Source: Euzebya sp.
GTDB taxonomy: Bacteria; Actinomycetota; Nitriliruptoria; Euzebyales; Euzebyaceae
DNA length: 64,000 nucleotides
Assembly (NCBI RefSeq): GCF_964222135.1
Contig: NZ_CAXQBR010000089.1
Span: 34,022 to 98,021, forward strand
Direction: 5' to 3'
Below are positions 18,395 to 26,788 of the stretch, in pieces. Position 1 is the stretch's first letter, and every line of letters begins with the position of its first letter. The position numbers were made by a program, and so were the translations under genes. Under the pieces are notes generated by a model. That model did not search any database. It saw nothing but the letters and a program-made list of their open reading frames with translations, and was not told where the DNA came from.

Positions 18395-19166
18395 TCAGGT
18401 GCGTCGCGCGGCGCGGGGCGATGCGGGTCGCGAGGCCCATCAGGCGGGAGTCCCGTCCGACGTGGATGTGCAGATCGCCGGCTTCGATCCCGTCGACGAC
18501 GATCCGGGCGGCGTTCTCGGCCGACGTCATGGGGAACCGCGAGCGCTCCGCCGACTGCGCGCCGCCGGGGGTGGCGACGCCGGAGTTCGCGGTGATCTCG
18601 GTGGCGACCGCGCCGGGCATCACGACCGACACGCCGACGTGGGTGTCGAGCAGCTCCGCGTAGAGCCCCTCGGTCATCAGCTTCACGGCGGCCTTCGAGG
18701 CCCCGTAGATCGTCTGGCCCGGGACGGGCAGGAACCCGCCCATGCTCGAGAAGGTCGCGATGTGCGCCGCGGGGCGGACCAGTAGGTGGGGCAGGAACGC
18801 CTTCAGCACGTGGATCGTGCCCCACAGGTTGATGTCGATGACCCGCTGGATGGCGTCGTGGTCGAGCTCGGCCAGCCTGACGAACGGCTGGATCACCCCG
18901 GCGACCACGATGACGCCGTCGACCTGCCCGAGCGCGTCGATCACCTGGCCCGGGAGTGCCTCGACCACCGCCCGGTCGGTGATGTCGACGGTCATCGTCA
19001 TCAGCCGGTCGCCGGCGGCTGCGATGTCGGCGGTCTCGGCCAGGCTGTCCGCCCGGATGTCGGCCGCGGCGACCCGCGCCCCGCGTCGGAGCAGCTCCAG
19101 CACGACCTGTCGACCGATCCCGTTCCCGCCGCCGATGACGGCGATGACCGTGCCCGCGACCTGCAT
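18363..19166 (-). CDS. Short-chain dehydrogenase/reductase
   Basis: The enzyme has 267 residues and a classical SDR layout: GGGNGIGR at 12-19, D36 after the second strand (which favours NAD), VVAG at 87-90, serine near 140-141, and YGASK with Tyr154 and Lys158. It probably oxidises an alcohol or reduces a ketone; the substrate is unknown. GGGAGG precedes the start. Its promoter carries the putative TetR operator, which suggests induction by a ligand of that repressor. Confidence 0.85.
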   Translation of the reverse strand: MQVAGTVIAVIGGGNGIGRQVVLELLRRGARVAAADIRADSLAETADIAAAGDRLMTMTVDITDRAVVEALPGQVIDALGQVDGVIVVAGVIQPFVRLAELDHDAIQRVIDINLWGTIHVLKAFLPHLLVRPAAHIATFSSMGGFLPVPGQTIYGASKAAVKLMTEGLYAELLDTHVGVSVVMPGAVATEITANSGVATPGGAQSAERSRFPMTSAENAARIVVDGIEAGDLHIHVGRDSRLMGLATRIAPRRATHLITRKMKSLLG

Positions 19167-19182
19167 GACGACCTCCCATCAG

Positions 19183-19204
19183 AACCGGACTGTGTTGTCC
19201 GGTT
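19183..19204. promoter_or_regulatory. Second copy of the TetR operator, before SDR gene
   Basis: AACCGGAC-TGTGTT-GTCCGGTT lies 16 bases upstream of the SDR start. Its arms are identical to the site at 17745-17766 and the central six bases differ. Shared arms with a free centre are what a dimeric repressor site should look like. Confidence 0.75.
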
Positions 19205-19308
19205 TGGTGCTGATCGTATCGAGCCGCACGGGGTGCGGGAGGGACGGACGACCCGTCGCCCGCGGGCCACACGTCCCGGCACCGCCCCGGCACCCGCGTC
19301 CCGGCACC

Positions 19309-20277
19309 ATGGGGCGCGTGGACGAGCCGCGCGCGCCAGCAGCCGAGGAGGGGGAGGGCTGGGCGGTCCCCGGCGCCGCTGCCGGTGAGCGGGTGGTCGA
19401 CGTGTGCCGCGACCACCTCGGCGGCGTCGCACGTCGTGCGATCGGACCGTTGATCGCCGCCGGGGACGTGACCGTCGACGGACGCCCGAGCCGGATCGCC
19501 GATCCCGTCGCCGCCGGCCAGGTCCTCCGGGTGACCCCGGGGACGATGGCGCGGTTGGCCGGCGACGGGCTGGTCACCCCGCCGTCGGAGCGGGCGCTCA
19601 CGGTGGTCCACGCCGACGACGACCTGCTGGTGGTCGACAAGCCCGCCGGCCTGCACGTCCACCCGATGGGCGCCCACCGCGGCGACACCCTCCTCGGCCG
19701 GGTGCTGTGGCACGTCGGCGCCCGCCCCGACCAGCCGTGGACGACCTGCCGGCCGTCGCTCGCCCACCGGCTGGACCGCCCGACCAGCGGGCTGGTGGCG
19801 GGCGCCCTCGACGTCGGGATCCGCGACCGGCTCCAGACCCTCCTCGAGCAGCGCCGCGTCGTGCGCACCTACCGGGCGGTCGTGCACGGGCTGGTGGCCG
19901 AGGACGAGGGCGTCGTCGACGTCCCCCTCGGTCGCGATCCCGACGACCGCCGACGGCGGGCCGTCGTCGAGGTCGGCCACGGCGGGCAGGCCGCCCGGTC
20001 GCGCTGGCGGGTCCTCGACCGCGACCCGGCGGCGGGGACGACCGCGCTCGAGCTGCACCTCGACACCGGCCGCACCCACCAGCTGCGCGTCCACCTGGCC
20101 CCCCTCGGCCACCCCCTCGTCGGTGACGTGGCCTACGGGGCACCCGCGACCGGCCCGCCGGCGGACCCGCGCGTCGGCTCGGCGATCAGCCTGCGAGCCG
20201 TCGCCCTGCGGCTGCCGCACCCCCGGACCGGCGCGGTGCTCGAGGTCATCGCGCCGCGGGCGGCCCCCACGTCCTGA
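19309..20277 (+). CDS. RluA-family pseudouridine synthase
   Basis: The protein has 322 residues from ATG 19309; GTG 19318 is an alternative start. An S4-like RNA-binding segment (about residues 30-85) precedes the synthase domain. The catalytic motif HRLDRPTSG near residue 153 contains the essential aspartate, and TGRTHQLRVHLA is the conserved C-terminal motif. The family isomerises uridine in rRNA or tRNA; the target base cannot be told from sequence alone. Confidence 0.85.
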   Translation: MGRVDEPRAPAAEEGEGWAVPGAAAGERVVDVCRDHLGGVARRAIGPLIAAGDVTVDGRPSRIADPVAAGQVLRVTPGTMARLAGDGLVTPPSERALTVVHADDDLLVVDKPAGLHVHPMGAHRGDTLLGRVLWHVGARPDQPWTTCRPSLAHRLDRPTSGLVAGALDVGIRDRLQTLLEQRRVVRTYRAVVHGLVAEDEGVVDVPLGRDPDDRRRRAVVEVGHGGQAARSRWRVLDRDPAAGTTALELHLDTGRTHQLRVHLAPLGHPLVGDVAYGAPATGPPADPRVGSAISLRAVALRLPHPRTGAVLEVIAPRAAPTS

Positions 20278-20358
20278 CGGCCACCACGTCAGTGGTCATG
20301 GACTGGACCGTGCGCGGCCTGACCTCGAGTGGACGGCCTGCCGGCCGATGGAAGAACC

Positions 20359-21194
20359 ATGCGGAGGGGACGACAGCCCGGCGACCGGCCGACGTCGTGG
20401 AGCCTGCCGGCCCACCGACCCGCCCGTGACCGGTCTCGGTGGCGCCGGCTCCACCACCACCTCCGCACCACCGAGATCCGCACGCGGTCAGGGGCGGTCG
20501 TCGCGGCGTTGGCCGTCCTGGCCGCCGTCGCCGGCCCCGGCGTCGTCGTCAGCACCCGTGCCGCCGCGCTACCGACCACCCTCGCGCTGGTGGTCGCGGT
20601 CCCCGAGGGCACCACCGCCGGCCCCGACCTGGTCGCTGCCGTCGAGCACGAGGCCCAGCTGGCCGCTGCGTGGCTCGAGGCGCAGACCGGCGGGACCCTC
20701 CGCGGCGACCTCCGCTCGGCCCGCGTGGTGGAGGTCCCCCTCGACGACGCCCCCCTCCCCGGCCACGAGGACGACGCCGCGGCGGCCGTCGAGGACGCCG
20801 TCGGCCTCCGCCGGATCGACCCCGACCTCCTGCCGGTCGTCGTGACCCCCCTCGCGCTCGCGGACGCACCGGACACCTGCGGCCTGGGCGGCCCGGTCGG
20901 TGTGGTGGTGTTCCTCGGCAACTGCGACGCGAGGCGCGGATGCCCGCCGGCACGTTCGGCGACGGGGTCAACCGGACGATCGCGCACGAGCTCGTGCACG
21001 CGCTCGGCGGCGTGGCCGACTGCGCGCCGAACGCCGGGGAGGAGGGGCACGTCACCGACGACCCGCGCGACCTGATGGTGGCCCGATCGGTCGCCGGCTC
21101 GGGTCCGCCGGTGCTGGACGTGGCCGGCGACGACTACCTCGGTCGCGGCCAGAGCGCCTGCGCCGACATCATGGCCAGCTCGCTGTGGCGGTAG
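20359..21194 (+). pseudogene. Exported metallopeptidase-like protein, frameshifted
   Basis: The first frame (from ATG 20359) encodes a basic N-terminus, a hydrophobic anchor (AALAVLAAVAGPGVVV) and a domain ending VVVFLGNCDA near 20930. A different frame then continues with TFGDGVNRTIAHELVHALGG and ends at 21194. The HELVH motif is a zinc-metallopeptidase signature, and the two halves make sense only if joined. No slippery sequence is visible at the junction, so I favour a disabling frameshift or a base-calling error. Family membership beyond the HExxH motif is not clear to me. Confidence 0.65.
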
Positions 21195-21205
21195 GGTCGG
21201 CCGGG

Positions 21206-21553
21206 ATGGAGCTGTGGCACAACCCCCGGTGCACCAAGAGCCGCCAGGCGAAGGCCCGCCTCGACGACGCCGGCGTCGAGTACGTCGAGCGGCGCTACCT
21301 CGACGACCCGCCGACGGTGGCCGAGCTGGCCAGCGTCGTCGCCGCGCTGGGGATCGAGCCGCGGCTGCTCATCCGAACAGCTGACGCGCGGGCGCTCGAG
21401 CTGGACCTCGACGCCGCCGGGGACGACCCGCAGGCGCTCCTCGAGCTGATGGCGGCCAACCCGCGGATCATCCAACGGCCCGTCCTGATCGCCGACGACG
21501 GCCGCGCGGTGCTCGGCCGTCCGCCCGAGAGCGTCGACTCGCTGATCGGCTGA
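21206..21553 (+). CDS. ArsC/Spx-family arsenate reductase-like protein
   Basis: The protein has 115 residues and a thioredoxin-like fold. The active-site motif WHNPRCTKSR has a single cysteine at residue 9, and the conserved segment IIQRPVLI contains the arginine that binds oxyanion in ArsC. Glutaredoxin-linked arsenate reductases use this layout. Relatives (YffB, Spx) have other roles and no other ars genes are nearby, so arsenate reduction is only a possibility. Confidence 0.8.
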   Translation: MELWHNPRCTKSRQAKARLDDAGVEYVERRYLDDPPTVAELASVVAALGIEPRLLIRTADARALELDLDAAGDDPQALLELMAANPRIIQRPVLIADDGRAVLGRPPESVDSLIG

Positions 21554-21585
21554 CAGGCCCTCGTCGGGCTCGCTAGCGTGAGCTG

Positions 21586-22086
21586 GTGCGCACCCCGACG
21601 ACGTCCCGACCCCGGCTCCTCGTCCTGGTGGCGGTGCTGACCCTCGCCTGGGGGTGCGGGACGGCCGACGACCCGACGCGAGACGCCGGTGCGACGTCCG
21701 AGCCCACCACCCTCGGCGATCCCCAGGGCGTCGAGGTCGACCGGATCTCCGTCCTGCCCGAGGAGGTCGACGCGATCCCGGCCGTCGCCGTCGACGCCGC
21801 GGGTCTGGAGGCGCTGATCGCCGCCACCACCCCCCACGGCGCGGACGCCGACGCCCTCGGGGCCGTCGACCTGGATGGCCAGCTGGTCGCCGCCCTCCAC
21901 GTCGGCGAGTGCCCGACCGGCGAGGCCCGGCTGGTGCTCGACGGCACCACCCTCACCCTCGAGGGTCGCGGGTCCGACGGCGTCTGCGAGGCCATCGACG
22001 AGGAGATCCAGCTCTGGGCCGTCGACTGGGACAGCCTGCCCGACGAGGTCGTGATCCGCGGCACGACGGCCACCCGACCCGGCTGA
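21586..22086 (+). CDS. Putative lipoprotein, unknown function
   Basis: The protein has 166 residues from GTG 21586. It has a hydrophobic N-terminal segment ending in LAWGCG, a weak lipobox. The mature part is acidic, with two more cysteines (GECPTG and DGVCEA) that could form a disulfide. I do not recognise a family. A strong hairpin follows the stop. Confidence 0.6.
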   Translation: MRTPTTSRPRLLVLVAVLTLAWGCGTADDPTRDAGATSEPTTLGDPQGVEVDRISVLPEEVDAIPAVAVDAAGLEALIAATTPHGADADALGAVDLDGQLVAALHVGECPTGEARLVLDGTTLTLEGRGSDGVCEAIDEEIQLWAVDWDSLPDEVVIRGTTATRPG

Positions 22087-22094
22087 CCCGACCC

Positions 22095-22122
22095 GCGCTG
22101 ACCCGATCCGCGGGGTCAGCGC
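22095..22122. terminator. Two-way terminator-like hairpin
   Basis: GCGCTGACCC (22095-22104) and GGGTCAGCGC (22113-22122) form a perfect 10-bp stem with an 8-base loop between two convergent genes. There is no U-run, which is common in GC-rich actinobacteria. The right arm overlaps the last codons of the Rieske gene. Confidence 0.65.
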
Positions 22123-22979
22123 GAGGTCGCCGCGCGGATCTCGATCAGCCCCTGCACCTCACGGACCTCGAAGACCGGCTGGGGCGAGGCCGCCGGCCCG
22201 CGGACGACGGTCCCGTCCGGCTCGTACCGGCTGCCGTGCCACTCACACGTCACGCAGCCGTCGGCCTGCACCGCCCCCTCGCCCATCGGCAGCCCGGCGT
22301 GGGTGCACCGGTTGGCCATCGCCATCACCCGCCCGTCGCGGCGGTGCAGCAGCACCTCGCGGCCCGCGACGGTGACGACCGACGTCGCCCCGTCCTCGAG
22401 CTCGCCCGCCGGCATCGCGGTCGTCCACTCGTCGGGTCCCTCGTCGAAGGCGGTGTGGTCGACGCCGATCCCGTTCACGTAGCTGAGGTGCCCACCCAGG
22501 TAGCCGCCGACGCCGACGCCCGCCATGGCCGCCAACGACCACATCGCCCCCCGGATGTGCTTGCCCTGCCGCCGGGCCCGGAACGAGCGGGTCTGCATCG
22601 CCAACCCGACCACGTTGACGGCGCCGTGCACCAGCGCAAGGCGTCGAGGACCGCCGTACAGGTCGGCGTAGTCGCTCAGCCCGGCCGCGGCGGTGACCGG
22701 GCTGGCGAGGATCCCCACCCCGACCAGCGTCGTCGCCGCCCCCCGCGCCTTCTTGCCCGCCATCACGTCGAGGATCGACGCCGACATCCAGGCCCCGATC
22801 ACCACGTCGGTGAGCATCGGGTGCAGCCGGTGACCCAACCAGGTCCCCGACAGCGCGTTCTTCACCGGATCGGACTCCGTCAGCTTGGTGGCGAGGTCGG
22901 CGACGGCGGCCGCAGCGGGCTCCAGCTGCTCCGACGTCGTGATCTGCTCGGTCAGCTCGTGGGGGAGTGGGTGCGCCAT
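22116..22979 (-). CDS. DUF2231 membrane domain fused to Rieske 2Fe-2S domain
   Basis: The protein has 287 residues. Residues about 45-165 hold a DUF2231-like membrane domain (LGHRLHPMLTDVVIGAW and several hydrophobic helices). Residues about 185-285 form a Rieske domain with CTHAG (Cys225, His227) and CEWHG (Cys245, His248), which bind a 2Fe-2S cluster. A membrane-bound electron carrier is inferred; the partner oxidase or dehydrogenase is not in the window. Confidence 0.85.
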   Translation of the reverse strand: MAHPLPHELTEQITTSEQLEPAAAAVADLATKLTESDPVKNALSGTWLGHRLHPMLTDVVIGAWMSASILDVMAGKKARGAATTLVGVGILASPVTAAAGLSDYADLYGGPRRLALVHGAVNVVGLAMQTRSFRARRQGKHIRGAMWSLAAMAGVGVGGYLGGHLSYVNGIGVDHTAFDEGPDEWTTAMPAGELEDGATSVVTVAGREVLLHRRDGRVMAMANRCTHAGLPMGEGAVQADGCVTCEWHGSRYEPDGTVVRGPAASPQPVFEVREVQGLIEIRAATSR

Positions 22980-23009
22980 GCCGCGATCATCGCCCGTTCC
23001 GGCGTCGGG

Positions 23010-23722
23010 TCAACCGCTGGTCCGCGCAGCGACCGCCTGCTCCCGCCCCCTCGACCCGGTCGGGATCGCGAAGAGCCAGGCGAACACGGCCATCAGCGCG
23101 GCGTACACGAGGTAGGCGATCACGCTTCGCACCAGCCCCAGCTCGGCCGCTTGGGCGGCGGTCACCGCCACGAGCAGGCCGACCCCGCCGACCGCTCCGA
23201 GCGCCGACGCGATCCGCACCCACCGTGCCAGGTCCGACGGCCCCACGCGAGCCCGCCAAGCACCCAGACGGGGACTGTGATCGCGCCCGGTCCCGCCGCG
23301 ATGAGCAGGAACGCGGCCGCGCCGACGATCCGCACGACGCCGCGCACGCCTCGCCGCCGGGCGCGTCGGCGGACGGCGTCGACGATCGACACCACCAGCG
23401 CGACCACGGTGACCAGGCCCACGATCGCGAGCGTCCCCGCCCAGGAGAACGACGGCTCGGTCGACACCAGGCGCATGAAGCCGCGGAAGGCCGCGCCCAG
23501 CGCGACCCCGCCGCTCAGCCCGCGGGCCACGATGCCGACCACGCCGGGACCGGAACCGCCGGAGGGGGAGAGGTGGGCGTCGCCGTCGACCGCCACGGGG
23601 GCGGTGGGACGAGCGGGGGGGCGGGAGCGGAAGCGGGGGTGGCGGGCAACGGGTCCTCCAGGGCGATGTCGGTGATGTGCCAGCGCTGTCGCGCACCGTC
23701 GTCGCCGCGGTTCCCGGAGCAC
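23010..23722 (-). pseudogene. Polytopic membrane protein, frameshifted
   Basis: One frame encodes three hydrophobic helices (WAGTLAIVGLVTVVALVVSI and AAAFLLIAAGPGAITVPVWV) up to LGGLAWG near 23260. The sequence then makes sense only in another frame: LARWVRIASALGAVGGVGLL, then two more helices ending at 23010. A single-base change around the GTGGGGCC tract near 23245-23260 would restore one gene. The 5' end is uncertain and may hold a second shift. I do not recognise the family. Confidence 0.6.
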
Positions 23723-23793
23723 GCGGAATGGACGTGTCGGCTACATTTCTCCGGTCCGGGGAACCGGGGAGCACCTCCCGTGCGACAGCGCGG

Positions 23794-24376
23794 GCATGCG
23801 GACAGGAACGCTCGTGCGGGACGACCAGGAGCTGGTCGCGAGGGTGGCGGAGGGGGCCCGCGGCGACGCGTTCGCCGACGCGATCACCGGCGGCGCCTAC
23901 GCCGCGGAGGCCGGCGTGCCGATCCTGCTCACCCCCCGTCCGAGCTGAACGAGACGACCCGACGGTTCATCGTCGACCACGGCATCGGCGAGGTCATCGT
24001 CCTCGGCGGCACCGCCGCGGTCGACCCGCCGACCGTCGACGCGATCCCCACCCTCACCCGCCGGATCGCCGGTGGCGAGCGCACCGGCACCGCCGCAGCC
24101 GTCGCGACCGAGCTGTGGGCCGCCGAGGGCCTGGCCGGCGGCGGTGTCGTGCTGGTCGACGTCCGCGCCGACGACGGCTGGCAGACCGCCCTGTCCGCGG
24201 CGGTGGTGTCGGCTCTGGCCAACGCGCCGCAGCTCGGGGTCGAGCCCCCTCCCGCCGGCGCCTCGTCGGCGACGCTGCAGACCGCGGCGCAGCTGGGCGC
24301 GCCGGTCATGGGCTTCGGCTCGACCGCCCAGGTGAGCGACGACCAGATCGCGGAGGTGACGACCGCAGCGGGCTGA
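23794..24376 (+). pseudogene. Remnant fusing sigma-factor start to CWB2 repeats
   Basis: ATG 23794 opens MRTGTLVRDDQELVARVAEG, which resembles the start of an ECF sigma factor. The reading then passes directly into CWB2 sequence (GDAFADAITGGAYAAEAG). At CACCCCCCGTCC (near 23932) the frame is lost and stops at 23947. The following frame continues with SELNETTRRFIVDHGIGEVI, VLGGTAAVD and a second module to 24376. This part closely parallels the C-terminus of the gene at 587-2650. Upstream, GGAACC (23760-23765), followed 17 bases later by CGACAG, could be an old ECF-type promoter. Confidence 0.7.
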
Positions 24377-24408
24377 CCCGGGGGGGGCCGGACCGACCAC
24401 CCCCCGGG
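24377..24408. terminator. GC-rich hairpin after the CWB2 remnant
   Basis: CCCGGGGGG (24377-24385) and CCCCCCGGG (24400-24408) form a 9-bp stem with a 14-base loop just after the stop at 24376, as expected of a terminator. Confidence 0.5.
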
Positions 24409-24483
24409 CACGGCTGCCTCCCGGGCCGCTGCTGCGCCGCCGTGCCATCCTCGGGCACCAGCCCCGACCCGAGGACCGTGCCC

Positions 24484-25500
24484 ATGCCCCGCGCCCTGAC
24501 CCGCTTCGCCGCCACCGCCACCACGACCGCGTTGGGGGTGGCGGCCTGGCGGGGGCTCGCGGACCGGCGTCGGCGGATCGCCGACGTCGTCCCCGAGCTG
24601 CGGGCCTGGTTCCTGCACCTCCCCCTCCACCTCACCAGCCGGACGGTCCTGCGCGCGGTCCGCGCCCTCCCCGAGACCCCCGCACCGGTCCTCGACGGCG
24701 TGGCGGTGACCACCCGCACGGTCGTCCGCGACGGCGAGCCCCCCGTGGAGGTCGTCTGCTACGAGCCGCCCACCCGCCCCTCCCCCAGCGGCGCCCTGCT
24801 GTGGATCCACGGCGGCGGGTTCGTCATGGGGACCGTCGGCCAGGGGCACGCCACGTGCAGCCGGGTGGCGGCCGAGCTCGGCGTCCTGGTCGTCAGCGTC
24901 GACTACCGCCTGGCGCCCGAGCACCCGTTCCCCGCCGGCCTGGGTGACTGCCACGACGCGCTGCGCTGGCTGCACGACCACGCCGACGAGCTGGACGTCG
25001 ACCCGGCCCGGATCGCGGTCGGCGGGGACAGCGCGGGGGGAGGGATGGCGGCGACCCTCTGCCAGCGCGCACGTGACCTCGGCGGTCCGCCGATCGCCTT
25101 CCAGGCCCTCGTCTACCCGATGCTGGACGACCGCACGGCCCTGCGCGACGACGTCGACGGCGTCGGGGACTTCGTGTGGACACCGGCGTCGAACGCCTTC
25201 GCGTGGGAGGCCTACCTGGGTCATCCCGCAGGGGCCCCCGAGGACCGCCCCCATGCGGTCGCCGCTCGCGCCGACGACCTGGCCGGCCTGCCGCCCGCGT
25301 GGATCGGAGTGGGGACCCTCGACCTGTTCCTCGACGAGGACGTCGCCTACGCCCGCCGGCTGGAGGAGGCAGGTGTCGCCGTCGACCTGGACGTCGTCGA
25401 GGGGCTGTACCACGGCGGTGACGGCCTGCGCCCGGACGCGCCGATCTCGACCGCGTTCTCCCAGCGGATGCGCGACGCCCTGCGCGGGGCGATCACCTGA
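24484..25500 (+). CDS. Alpha/beta hydrolase, hormone-sensitive-lipase family
   Basis: The esterase has 338 residues. The oxyanion motif HGGGFV is near residue 109, the nucleophile motif GDSAGG near 180, the acid in GTLDLFLDED near 276 and the histidine in GLYHGG near 309, all in the order expected of the HSL family. An N-terminal segment of about 60 residues forms a cap. Substrates are probably short-chain esters. The gene ends at a perfect convergent hairpin shared with the MarR gene. Confidence 0.85.
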   Translation: MPRALTRFAATATTTALGVAAWRGLADRRRRIADVVPELRAWFLHLPLHLTSRTVLRAVRALPETPAPVLDGVAVTTRTVVRDGEPPVEVVCYEPPTRPSPSGALLWIHGGGFVMGTVGQGHATCSRVAAELGVLVVSVDYRLAPEHPFPAGLGDCHDALRWLHDHADELDVDPARIAVGGDSAGGGMAATLCQRARDLGGPPIAFQALVYPMLDDRTALRDDVDGVGDFVWTPASNAFAWEAYLGHPAGAPEDRPHAVAARADDLAGLPPAWIGVGTLDLFLDEDVAYARRLEEAGVAVDLDVVEGLYHGGDGLRPDAPISTAFSQRMRDALRGAIT

Positions 25501-25520
25501 TCACGACCCCTGATCAGGTG
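25494..25520. terminator. Two-way terminator-like hairpin
   Basis: CACCTGATCA (25494-25503) and TGATCAGGTG (25511-25520) form a perfect 10-bp stem with a 7-base loop. It overlaps the last codons of the hydrolase and of the convergent MarR gene. Confidence 0.65.
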
Positions 25521-25996
25521 GGGGCGCCGACCAGCCGGCTGAGCAGCTCGGCCATGACCGCCAGCTCCGCCGGCTCGTAGGCGGCCAGCAGCGCGCGCTC
25601 GGCATCCGACACGAGGGGCAGCGCCCGCTCGAGCGCCGCCCACCCCGCCTCGGTGAGCGCGAGCACCGCCACGCGCGCGTCGGCGGCCGACCGCTGCTTG
25701 GTGACCAGCCCCGCGTCCGCCATCCGACCCGACAGCCACGACATGTTGGGAGGGGTGGTGACCAGCCGGTCGTTCAGCTCGTACAGCGCCAGGGCCCCGT
25801 CCGGCGTGACGGCGAGCTCCATCAGCACGTTGAACTGCGGCAGGGTGAGCCCCGCCTCGGCGAGCGCCCGGTCGAGCGCGCGGGAGACGGTCGCGTTGGC
25901 CCGCAGGACCGCCACCGCGGCGCGGCTCCGCTCCCGATCGCGACCGGCGCCGCGGGCCAGGGCGGTGAACCGGGCGGGTTCGGGGGACGGGCTCAT
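25514..25996 (-). CDS. MarR-family regulator
   Basis: The protein has 160 residues from ATG 25996, which has GGAG upstream; the frame is open to 26044, but those codons overlap the promoter. It has the MarR winged-helix layout: ALAEAGLTLPQFNVLMELA, LYELNDRLVTTPPNMSWLSG as recognition helix, and a wing before RVAVLALTEAG. It is divergent from the oxidoreductase/VOC operon. A TTCCA-AC-TGGAA palindrome lies between them, so autoregulation and operon repression are inferred. Confidence 0.85.
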   Translation of the reverse strand: MSPSPEPARFTALARGAGRDRERSRAAVAVLRANATVSRALDRALAEAGLTLPQFNVLMELAVTPDGALALYELNDRLVTTPPNMSWLSGRMADAGLVTKQRSAADARVAVLALTEAGWAALERALPLVSDAERALLAAYEPAELAVMAELLSRLVGAPT

Positions 25997-26020
25997 CGAC
26001 GGCTGCTCCAGAGAAAAAGA

Positions 26021-26032
26021 TTCCAACTGGAA
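26021..26032. promoter_or_regulatory. Probable MarR operator
   Basis: TTCCA-AC-TGGAA lies in one of the few AT-rich stretches of the window, next to TATATT (minus strand, 26033-26038), which could be the -10 of the MarR gene. A repressor bound here would block its own promoter and probably the divergent one. Confidence 0.6.
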
Positions 26033-26098
26033 ATATACACGCACCGGTCCGGGTTCACCTCCTCACACACCCCGACCCGTCCCACCAGGAGGACCCCC

Positions 26099-26728
26099 AT
26101 GCAGATCGCCATCATCGGCGCCGGCGCCGTCGGCAGCGCCGTCACCCGCGCCGTCACGTCGGTCGGCCACGACGCCGTCGTCGCCGCCCGGACCGACGAG
26201 AAGCTCACGCCGCTGGCCGAGGAGCTCGGTGTCCGCACCACCACCTCGAACGCCGAGGCCGTCACCGGCGCGGACGCCGTCGTCCTGGCCGTCCCCTTCG
26301 ACGACGCCGTCGAGGTCGTGTCCCAGCTGGGCGACGCGCTCCGCGACACGATCGTCGTCGACGCGACCAACCCGCTCGCCGCCGACCTGTCCGGGTTGTC
26401 GGTCACCGACACCTCCGGTGCCGAGGAGATCCAGCGCGCCAACCCCGGTGCCCGGGTCGTGAAGGCGTTCAACACCGTCTTCGCGTCCAACCAGGCCGAC
26501 CCGCAGGTCGACGGCGCCCCCCTCGACGGGTTCGTCGCCGGCGACGACGCCGAGGCGAAGCAGACCGTCAGCGACCTGCTCGCGGCCGTCGGCTACCGGC
26601 CGATCGACGTCGGAGGACTGCCCGCCGCCCGCCACCTCGAGGGCATGGCCTTCCTGAACATCGCCCTCAACGCCACCGGTGGCTGGGCGTGGCAGAGCGG
26701 CTGGAAGCTCGTCGGCCCGACCGGCTGA
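26099..26728 (+). CDS. NADPH-dependent F420 reductase-like oxidoreductase
   Basis: The protein has 209 residues and a Rossmann fold with IAIIGAGAVGSAV at the N-terminus, DAVVLAVPFDDA, DATNPL and KAFNT. This pattern is typical of the NADPH:F420 oxidoreductase and NAD(P)-binding family. It probably passes hydride between NADP and a flavin or deazaflavin-type cofactor, although many relatives have no known partner. The next gene follows after 60 bases with GAGGAG, so the two form an operon under the MarR regulator. Confidence 0.8.
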   Translation: MQIAIIGAGAVGSAVTRAVTSVGHDAVVAARTDEKLTPLAEELGVRTTTSNAEAVTGADAVVLAVPFDDAVEVVSQLGDALRDTIVVDATNPLAADLSGLSVTDTSGAEEIQRANPGARVVKAFNTVFASNQADPQVDGAPLDGFVAGDDAEAKQTVSDLLAAVGYRPIDVGGLPAARHLEGMAFLNIALNATGGWAWQSGWKLVGPTG

Positions 26729-26788
26729 TCCCGTCCCGTCCCGCATCCGCACCCGACCCCGAACGCCCAACCCGACGAGGAGCCCGAC

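Noticed and set aside
20925..20950. Programmed frameshift in the HELVH gene
   Set aside because: No slippery heptamer, stop-codon context or downstream structure stands out.
21206..21553. Dedicated arsenate resistance operon
   Set aside because: No ArsR, ArsB or Acr3 gene adjoins; the ArsR-family gene at 38310 pairs with an SRPBCC protein and lacks a metal site.
23794..23947. Functional short sigma factor
   Set aside because: Only about 20 residues resemble a sigma N-terminus before CWB2 sequence and a stop.
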